A DNA stretch of 64,000 nucleotides from positions 225,143,275 through 225,207,274 of the forward strand of contig NC_133649.1 in assembly GCF_009905375.1 (NCBI RefSeq), written 5' to 3'. A model generated the notes under the pieces. It did no database searches, was not told the DNA's origin, and saw only the letters and a list, made by a program, of their open reading frames with translations. Source of the stretch: Apium graveolens (lineage: Eukaryota > Streptophyta > Magnoliopsida > Apiales > Apiaceae). The position numbers were made by a program, and so were the translations under genes. How positions within the stretch are numbered: position 1 is the stretch's first letter; every line of letters begins with the position of its first letter. Below are positions 55,406 to 64,000 of this stretch, one piece after another.

Positions 55406-58400
55406 TGTAACACCCCCGAATTCGGGGTCGGGGATCCGGGTTGTCACGAGTTCCATTTCCCTTAATAACACCCAATCTTAATAAACAACCAACTACTGCG
55501 TACTGTGACCCCACAATAAACACATACACCACAAGTTATAGTCTCAGAGATGAATACCAAAATAACACAAGTCATTTTATTCTATAATTATAAGTCATTA
55601 TACCTCAAAAGGGTTTCTGAATAAATTTACATATTCTTTGCCATTATTACAATTCATAAATATACATAAGTCTGGTACATCAAAAGTTGAAAGCCTAGCC
55701 TATTGGTAGTTCCTACCTCAGCTACAGCGATATCAACGCCTACAGGAAACTGCAAAACGTTTCATATCCGCTCACGATTTGGGAGCTTGGTCTTGTTCAT
55801 CTTTTCTATATGTTATTGTGTGATGAAAGAAGAAAGCAAGGGTGAGCAATAAGCCCACCGAAATAATATGTATAATAATTTACAATATAAGAGCATTCTC
55901 ATAGTACTCGTGAAAGTCTTGGTCAAGAAGAAATGAACCAAGTTTGATATCTTAACGCGACCAAGTCGCAAAATATTCAGTATATATACTTTTCAAAATC
56001 TTGGAAATCCTCTTCCATGCATAATATACATAGAGTTCCAGTTTATAACTGTATTAAAATATCGTTGAAAGGTGATCTTATATATCTAACCTCGTCTCAA
56101 CGTTTTTCTGAAAATCTTTGTCATGCATAAGATAATCATTAACTAGATATAAGTTAAAAAGATGAAGTTACAAGATACTCCAATATACTTATATCTTTTC
56201 CGAATACTACTTGAACTACCACCGTTCAAGGTATAATCAGTTTCAAAAGTTCATCACATAGATGAGACTACAAGATAAGACTTGAATAGATTCAATCTTT
56301 GAAATATCATTTGAAAGAAATGAAGTTACGAGATACTTCATTTAGTCCCGATATATATATATAGACACCTATATATATATATCTCTCTCATACACTCCTT
56401 GAAAACCTCTATTATGAAAATTATAAACAGAGTTTTAATATCCAATGAATTTGGAAAGAAGAAAGTTTTGGCATAAACCCGATATCTTGCTGATCACGCA
56501 AAGATACCAATAAGTAACCTTTTCTACTATAGATGAATAAATTCCTCGCCGTTCATCACCCTGGCCGCATTAGGACCTCGCGCTAGACCGTTACCCGGCC
56601 ACTCACGCATGGATGGACTGTCACCCAGCCTCTTACACCTTCATAGACTGTACCTCGGCGTGTCGCTTATGCCGACTCAATTAGATGGACTTACTTCCCG
56701 AACATTGGGCAAGTAATCAAATTGTTTTCTCAAAACTAGTAACCTCGTTGCCAATATGAAATACACCACATAACCGAATCCCTTAGATTTTTTGAGCGAG
56801 TATTCAAGTCCCCTTCAAAAGGGAGATCTTAAATTTGAAAACGAGTTTTGGGATCCGCTCTAACTTTTAAAATCATTTTGAAGACTCGAAAACATTTTAA
56901 CGAATGTTTAAAGTAATGATGATTTAATAAAATAAATCAGTCCTGATATATTAGAAAATATCATAATATTATTATTTAAATAATATTCCCATAAAGGATA
57001 ATCTTTATAAAATAATTGAAGTAAAAGTTTCAAATCTCATACTTGAAACGAATAATAAATAACACAAGATATACTTATATGAAAGTACGATCCTTATTTG
57101 AATAATCGAAAATAAGTTTGATTATTATTCAAAACCATCGAATATACCTTATTCGATTAATAGTTATAGAATACTATATATATATATAAATATACATATA
57201 TTATACTCGGGAACATCGACTACCGGTTTAGAAAAATGTTCACCTTTGGGTCCCCTATACTAAGGGTATACGCAACTACTGCTTATCTCTAGCATAGGTA
57301 TTATGCAGTTTATAAGCATTTGAATTGATAATAGAATATCAAGATTTCATAACATGCATATATATACCATATCAACATGCTCCAATATATCACAAGATTT
57401 GCTAATAATAGTAATGCACTTATCTCAAGATAATGCATCGATATATTTACATCACAATAACAATATAACGGGTAGAAAACTTGTCTGAGTGTTCTGGGGT
57501 AGACTTAAGCTTAGAGTGGGTCCGGTAACCTATGAACAATAACATAAGCCATAATTAGACCACGGTCGCTTAAGAAACTAGTCAAAACTCACTCATACCC
57601 TAACGGTCGCTTATACGCTTAACGATTTGCGTTAATCGCTCGCGCACCCTCGGCTCCACCAATTTTAATAAATTAATCGTTACGAATTTTAAGGCGACTC
57701 TTCCGCGAGAACTTTACTAACTTACTAATTAATCTTAAATAATTGTTTCGTAATCCAATTAGTCTTTTAAGGGCCTTAAACAAGGTTTCAAAGTTAAGCG
57801 AGGGGTAAAGGTTCGTTCGCGAAACACCGTAACTTAAAACGGTTGTTTCTCCTAAACCGTAAATCGGATCTAAGCGACCATATACCAAAACGAAGCTTAA
57901 GACATGATCTAGCTAAACATGGCAAGTTTACAGATTGGTCAGTGAGATTTCTATCCCGACCACTAAGTACAAGCAGTTGAATGAAAACGGGCATTACGAC
58001 GGCTATGTTTACGCGATTACCAATGTTCATACCACTCCAATTAACCACCAACCAACTCATAACCATCCATACAACAAAACTTCACCTAAACCATACCACA
58101 TAATTCCATAACCTCCAAGTTTTTCAACTCAAACAACCACAATCAAGACCTATGAACTATAATCAAGCTTCAATTACCAAAACACTTCCAAATCAAACCA
58201 AACTACTAATAATCACAATCCATGCTTCTCATTTCACAAAACCAACCATTAAACTTACTAATAAATAAAGTAAAGGCTAGGGTTTAAAGTTTATACCTTC
58301 CTTGGGAGGTGTTAAGTTGCTAGGAAGCCTTAATGAGCCTCCTACAAGCTTGATCTTTCCAAAGAAATCAAGAACACAAAGTTAGGTTTTGAAGTTTTAA

Positions 58401-59255
58401 GAAGTCCGATTGAAAGAACTTTAAAAATAAGGGTCTTACCATACTTATTTGTACAAGACTTGTGAACAAGAGTTGTATGCCATCTCAATACCTTTCTAAC
58501 GAGATATAGAACACAACATTTGAGTGAGTATTGAAGGAGATATGGAAGTTTGAAGTTGCTAGTATTGTTTTGGCCGAGAGCTTTTGTTCTTGGAAGCAAA
58601 AGTCAACTTCTCTTCTTTTTGTTTTATGAAATTATGCTTGGTTGCTTCTCGTTTTGTCTTGACAATTGTTTAGCTTTTTACAATGGTTAATTTTCCATGG
58701 CCCAAAATCAACCAACAAAATAAAACCCCCTTGTCATGCTTATGTCATCAAGCTTGTGTCATCTTTTCAACACTTGTCTTCCCTTTGTGGTTTGATGACA
58801 TCATCATCTACTAACCTCTTTGATTAACCCTTAATTACTTGGCTAATGACCGCTTATCTGTTATACGGTTCATTTATCTTTCGTTCTCGTTTGTCGTTTG
58901 AGGGATCATATCTGGGATCTTATTACTTGGATTCCCCTAAACCTTTCTCAATATTTTATATTCCTTTTATGATCCTCTCTTATAATCCTTGAATTTAAAT
59001 CATTTTAATCATGTTACCTTATACCCAATTCTTTCAGTATCTGGTGGATTTTCGAGAAAAATCAAAGTGTTCGAATTTGGATTCTGACGACATTTACATA
59101 CACTCATTTACTTTATAGAATACAAATACAATCTTAGAATTTCCATAACAGTACTCCTAAATATCGTGGTCTGATAATATTTCTTAATCAGCATAGTCAG
59201 CAAAAGTTACTATTCATCAGGGTTTCAAAAATTTCTAAAAATTGGGGTTATTATA
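55406..59255 (-). repeat. Element G 3' LTR
   Basis: About 3.85 kb. The left end is TGTAACACCCCCGAATTCGGGG. The right end GGGGTTATTATA should read TTACA, so one or two bases are mutated. TA microsatellites lie near 56350-56385 and 57177-57192. Short open frames inside have no known motifs. Confidence 0.75.
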
Positions 59256-59272
59256 GTCTCCCCTCCTTATAA
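59256..59272 (-). other. Polypurine tract of element G
   Basis: - strand TAAGGAGGGGAGAC directly beside the 3' LTR, in the family's usual form. Confidence 0.7.
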
Positions 59273-59289
59273 GGATTCCATCCCAGAAT

Positions 59290-62238
59290 CAGATAGAAAA
59301 TAGTTGGGGATGCTTTTCTAGCATTGCGCTTTCTAACTCTCAAGTCAATTGTCCCACATTGTGGTTTTACCTCAAAACTATGACTAGTTTGATAACCCTG
59401 TTCCTAAACACTTGCTCATTTCAATCCATAACCCTTACTGGTTGCTCCATATAGGTCAAGTCTGGTTGCATGTCTATGCACTCGTATTCTCCTATATGTC
59501 CGACATTCGCATTATGCTTCCTTAATATTGATACGTGGAACATGTTATGAACTTGCTGCAGGTTCGGGGCAGGGCTAGTTTATTTGATAACTTCCCAATA
59601 CATCTTAATATATCCAAGGGCCCAACAATTCGTGGACTTAGCTTCCCTTTCTTTCCGAACCTCATCAATTCTTTTCAAGGGGATACCTTTAACAATACTA
59701 GGTCCCCTATTTCATACCTTTTGTCCTTTCGAGTAAAATCAGCATACTTCTTCTGTCCATCCTGGGTTTCTACCAGCCGTCCTTCGATTAGATCAACTTT
59801 ATCTTTGGTCCTTTAGACCATTTTGGGCCCGAGCATCTAGCGCTTTCCAACTTATTTCTGATACAAGGGAGATCGGCATTGTCTTCCCTCAAGGATCTCA
59901 TAAGGCGACATCTCGATACTGACATATCATCTATCGTTGTAAGAAAACTCGATACGTGCTAAGTGATCATTCCAAATTCTTTCAAGTCTATCGCACAGAC
60001 TCTCATCATAGCTTCTAGCGTTATAGCTTTTGCTTCTCAATACCCACTCTTTTCCAGTTCGTAATTGTTAATATCTTCCGTACAGAATACTATTCTGGAT
60101 ATACCTTTACTCGCTAAAGTTTTATAACCTTTTAATAAATGCGTCAACCTTAGTATCACGAACGCGTTAGAATCGGAATACCACTGTACTGATACAACTT
60201 CATTTCTAGCTGCTGCTATCTTCGAAAGCTTGATCCATCATATAGAAGTAAAAGAATTTATTGAGAGATCACTATGATCATGAACACTTGTTACATCGCA
60301 TAGTTAGTACAGAAGGTAGCCAGCCTTTAGTACTTGAAAAGCAATTAAACAACATGTGGTATCCTACTAGGCTTCTATCACACAGATAGATAGTCATTCG
60401 GCAATACCTCCCCTTCTGGAAGGGTTGTTCTCCTCAGCTTACATGAAATGAAAAGGATAGAAAAAGAACAATTTTAAGAAAATATGGTCACAAAATGTCT
60501 GTTTTGGAATCTATATTTGAACTATAGAGGTTTATCATAGGAGAATGAAACATATATGTATATATATATTAACATCAAGTATTATAACATCACAATTCAC
60601 GTGCCTGAATATTTACTATTCCGTCCATCATTCCATGGACCCATGCTCTTGCGTGAGCTTCTAAAAAATCACCTTTGAAACTCCCTCGACTTCGAAAATC
60701 GAATCTAGGATTTCATTCTAGACATCATCGTTACTAGAATTCTATGCTTGCATTGCAACCTTCCTCGTATAGTAATACTACTATTTTTTGATAAGAAGGA
60801 ATAAATATATCATAGGTAAATGTTCGGCTTAGTTGGTCTATCAATAATAACTTATACATTACCACGACCCGATTAGCGGTACTGAATCTCAACATCCATT
60901 CCAATACAACTCTTACGGTTGTAATCGGCTCATTACTCGCAAAATCATCGCTGCATTACTATGGTCCACCGTTAACCTACTGTAGTCATTTGTTTTCCTT
61001 GGAATCTTAATAGCTAACCATATAGAGTCCATACCTCTCGTATCGAATTCTTCTAAGGAGGTAACATAATCACAATTCATGATTCATGAAGAACATTCCA
61101 GATCCTAACGTACATACATGACATGAAGCAGATAAAATTACAAAAGAGTTTCAATCAAAGCAGCAATAGCAGTTTAATACCATTCTTAACCATATGTCTT
61201 TATTAGGAAACATAAAGCTCAAAGGTTCATTTAGTCCTCTCGTAACATGGTCCTGGCTTATCTCAAGATAGGACCTTCTAAGATAGATATCCCGCTCACG
61301 GCGATTACATAAATTAAATCTTTACCAAACTACTATTACGGTTGAGTATCGTACAATCATCAGAAAAAATTTCAATCTTTCAAACCATAACACAACCTTC
61401 TCGGCTTTAACCATCATCACTATATTCCACTGGCACGAGCGCCTATAATTGTCCTGTTATACTTAAAGTGTCGGCCACCTCCTTGGCCTTTCCTGATAGT
61501 AAAATTTCCTTACAATCAATGTCATTTTAACCACCTCCAACTAAATTTTCTACCTCATTTCAATCACTGCTTAGGTGAAAATGCTTTTCTTAAGTCCTGG
61601 TGAGAAAAAAAATCACCATTTTTCCATAAGTCATTGCCTTAGTCTTTTGATGTGAACATTGTCATGACTGACTCTCGATCATACTTAGGACGTCTCTTAT
61701 CTTGGGTACTTCTTGTTTTCACCAATCTTGACCCTCATTGGGTCCAACTATACTTTCTTATGGTTCAACACGTGCCCCACCTGGCATTATTATAATTATG
61801 TCATATTTCCTTTATCAAAATTTCTATTCTCGAGAACTTTAAATTTTACCTTTCTCCTTGTAAAACCTCTAAGGTAATCCTTAAATCCTTCATCAGGTAC
61901 ACCCTAGGTACAGGGCATATCAAGATACCATTTACTAATACCATAATCATTGTCTATATAGTTCTGAAAACTTTCTCCACTGATCTTTAAAGGTTGTTGT
62001 TGCCTTAGTCCTTCATTCCGTACTACCCAAACTCATAATGTCCCTATTAAGGGTGAAATACCAACCTTTATGCATCCCCCATGGTTAATCTCAAGTTATT
62101 GAGGTTATAACCTTAATTCCACCTTTAAAAAGGTACTTGCATCCTTACATGGATAAATCAAGTCATATATCCCTGATAAGGGTATCTTATTCAATCATTC
62201 CCACCTCGATAGTAGATGCCTAATTTCACAATAACATA
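59290..62238 (-). pseudogene. Element G decayed pol (integrase to RT)
   Basis: The - strand translation in mixed frames recalls Tekay-type pol. The integrase C-terminal region lies around 59530-59760, with the typical order of K-G-K-L-S-P-R, R-x-G-P and L-P-x-x-L remnants. The integrase core is around 59880-60070. The RT block related to H-Y-E-F-x-V-M-P-F-G-L lies around 61990-62040. Stops and indels are frequent, and the stretch 60100-61850 could not be assigned in detail. The 5' part of the element lies beyond element H. Confidence 0.6.
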
Positions 62239-63344
62239 TGTTGTTAGGAATATGTGTATTAGTTTGATGATAAGTTAAACAAAACACTTAAGTAGAAATC
62301 TAGTGTTTGTAGCCTCAACGGATAAGACCATTCTGGCTATCCATTGAAGGAGTAGCTTTACTTAGAAATAAGTTTAGTATTGTAGCACATTTCATTCTCT
62401 GTATTTAAGTTGTAATTCTTAGATGATATGGGAAATTATCAGTCATGTTGACTACTAGTGGATATGCAAATAGGAGGGCTAATTGTAAATATTTCATGCC
62501 TTGTAATTTTGTATAAGTGAAGTAGTATCAACTGATATTAAAGGCCTTCAACGGATAAGAAACAAAGCTTTAACAGATGTCTCTAAAGCTTCAACGAATA
62601 ACATCCATCAACGGATGAGTGCTTCAACGGATAAAGCTTCAACTGCTAATGCATCAACGGATAAAGCTTCAACGGATAAAGCCTCAACGGATAAAGTCAT
62701 CAACGGATGAAAGCTTCAACGGATGCTTAGTTCAATAGCAGTTGATAGTGACAATTCATAAGCTGACAGAGGCACATGGGTTGACATAGATAAACTGGAA
62801 TATGGCAGCCTCTAGGAGGAATCAAAAAAATGCAGCATTTCCATTCTGGTGCAAACAATAAAGTATTCAAAGATTCATAGCTAAACCTAAATTGCGTTGG
62901 ATAGAGAAATAAAGAAGAAACATGTGAAGAATCTTTTAATTGTATTTTACAGTTTTGTCTTCACTTGTAAACTTGGTGATATATAAACCAAGTAGCAGCT
63001 AGTAATTAGATGGTGAATTTTCCAGAGCTGTTTAGAAAAATCCAGAGAGAAAATCATCTAGTTTGTACTAGGACGCAGCTGTGATTTAATTCTTTGAATC
63101 ACAGATTTTCTGAAATAACACATCTCTGGTGGAACAACAAATCCACCAGAAAAGTTTTTAAGTTCTTTTTGTTCTTTACATTTGTGTTTGAATATATATC
63201 TGTCTGTATTAGCTTCAAGCAATTCACACACATTTGTTCATTAAAACACTTAGCCTTAGAAATTGCTCAAAACTTGAAAAAGTTCTGAGATTTACATTCA
63301 ACCCCCCTTCTGTAAATCTCATTGTTAGTCCACTGGGAATAACA
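62239..63344 (+). repeat. Element H 5' LTR
   Basis: 1106 bp, from TGTTGTTAGG to GGGAATAACA. TATA box at 62980-62987. It contains the CAACGGAT array at 62609-62724. Confidence 0.9.
62549..62724 (+). repeat. CAACGGAT array in element H LTR (15-16 bp spacing)
   Basis: Words start at 62609, 62625, 62640 (decayed), 62655, 62670, 62685, 62701 and 62717, with spacings of 16, 15, 15, 15, 15, 16 and 16 bp. Earlier, looser copies are at 62549, 62571 and 62592. The core is one base from the element B word CGACGGAT. Confidence 0.9.
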
Positions 63345-63346
63345 AT

Positions 63347-63358
63347 TGGTATCAGAGC
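63347..63358 (+). other. Primer binding site of element H (initiator-Met tRNA)
   Basis: TGGTATCAGAGC two bases after the LTR. Confidence 0.92.
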
Positions 63359-63404
63359 AAGCTCTTAACTTACAAAGAGTTTAAAGATCTATTCTGCTAA
63401 TATC

Positions 63405-64000
63405 ATGAGTGTACAGAAGACTCCTCCTGCTACCATCATAAGTAGGAAGGATATTGGGATAAAGATTCCAGTCCTGGAAAGAGATAACTATCATCACTGG
63501 AAAGTGAAGATGCATTTACATCTACTCTCTCAAGATGAAAGCTACATTAACTGCATTGAAAATGTCCCTCACATCCCTCACAAGGTGGCCACAGCTGCTA
63601 CTGTAACAGTTGTTGTTGGACAGTTCATTCCCAAGCCAAAAGCAGGATGGACTATTGAAGATATTGAAGAGATTCGCAAGGACAAGAAAGCCATGAACAT
63701 TCTGTTTAATGGCTTAGATCAAGATATGTTTGACAATGTCATTAATAGCCAAACTGCAAAGGAAGTTTGGGATACTGTGCAACTCATCTGTGAAGGTACT
63801 GAGCAGGTTAGAGAGAACAAAATGCAGCTTCTCATTCAACAGTATGAATATTTTCATTCTGAAGAAGGAGAATCATTGAATGATACCTTCAACAGATTTC
63901 AGAAACTGTTGAATGGATTAAAGTTGTATGGTAGAGTGTCCAAGTCAAGGACTCCAATTTAAAATTTCTGAGGTCTCTACCAAAGGAATGGAAGCCTATG
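63405..64000 (+). pseudogene. gag: Element H gag (partial, frameshifted at the right edge)
   Basis: The frame opens at 63405 and reads 185 residues of copia gag. These include D-N-Y-H-H-W-K, E-Q-V-R-E-N-K-M and the F-x-R-F-Q-K-L-L-N block, matching element B gag step by step. Near 63945 one base is missing relative to B, giving a stop at 63960-63962. The coding sequence continues in the next frame to the window end (L-R-S-L-P-K-E-W). Confidence 0.85.

Larger units (their letters stand above)
55406..62238 (-). mobile_element. Element G: decayed Tekay/Del-like gypsy element on the - strand
   Basis: The 3' LTR is at the left (55406-59255), followed by a polypurine tract and decayed pol reading leftwards. 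It is cut at 62238 by element H. The LTR ends (TGTAACACCCCC and a mutated TATTATA) resemble elements E and F. Confidence 0.75.
62239..64000 (+). mobile_element. Element H: copia element related to B, 5' part only
   Basis: The 5' LTR, primer site and first part of gag are in the window; the rest runs off the right edge. Its gag is clearly homologous to that of element B. The LTR promoter context is conserved, but much of the rest of the LTR differs, so the two are related families and not copies of one. Confidence 0.9.

Noticed and set aside
57673..58599. Several - strand open frames
   Set aside because: Inside the element G LTR, low complexity, no conserved blocks.
62609..62724. CRISPR-like array of short repeats
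   Set aside because: Units are 15-16 bp with no unique spacers, inside a plant LTR beside a TATA box.

Overview
The window is plant nuclear DNA made almost entirely of nested LTR retrotransposons. It has Ty1/copia and Ty3/gypsy pol genes of plant lineages (SIRE-like, Tat, Athila, Tekay/Del-like), initiator-Met tRNA primer sites, GT-AG introns and AT-rich spacers. No ordinary host gene, tRNA or rRNA gene was recognised. The genome looks like that of a repeat-rich eudicot. Apiaceae is possible from a remembered resemblance of the copia ORFs, but this is a low-confidence guess.

Layout. Element A is a Ty3/gypsy Tat-lineage element on the + strand (1-5485 and 18565 to about 20490). It has the end of pol, an antisense spliced accessory gene and a 3' LTR. 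Element B, a 13-kb SIRE-like copia (5486-18564), is inserted in A. B has two 1.05-kb LTRs, gag, pol and a very long third ORF region. A short stretch with a SINE follows (20491-22038). Next is P0, a broken spliced gene related to transposon-associated proteins (22039-23357 and 53361-54333). P0 is split by element C, an Athila-type gypsy on the - strand (23358-53360, target duplication TATGC). C itself carries three younger insertions: D, a - strand copia in its 3' LTR (23934-32265, duplication GTTCT); E, a 4.4-kb solo LTR in its protease/RT region (35752-40135); and F, a decayed + strand Tekay-like element lacking its 3' LTR, in gag (41559-51252). After P0 comes element G, a decayed - strand Tekay-like element (55406-62238). 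G is cut by element H, a + strand copia related to B, which runs off the right edge (62239-64000).

How it works together. Each autonomous element would use its LTR promoter, tRNA primer site, gag capsid, and protease/integrase/RT/RNase H to copy itself. Nearly all copies here carry stops, frameshifts or deletions. B is the most complete, with all protease and integrase catalytic residues and the RT motif present, but with a few lesions.

The most interesting signals lie outside the protein domains. Elements A, B/H and D each have their own short DNA word scattered in many copies. In B the word is CGACGGAT, in both orientations, at 24-bp spacing inside coding regions and in different reading frames. 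In A it is GGCGCGCC/GGTGCGCCC in LTR, introns and an antisense gene. In D a conserved word sits in the loops of five successive predicted stem-loops in the untranslated leader.
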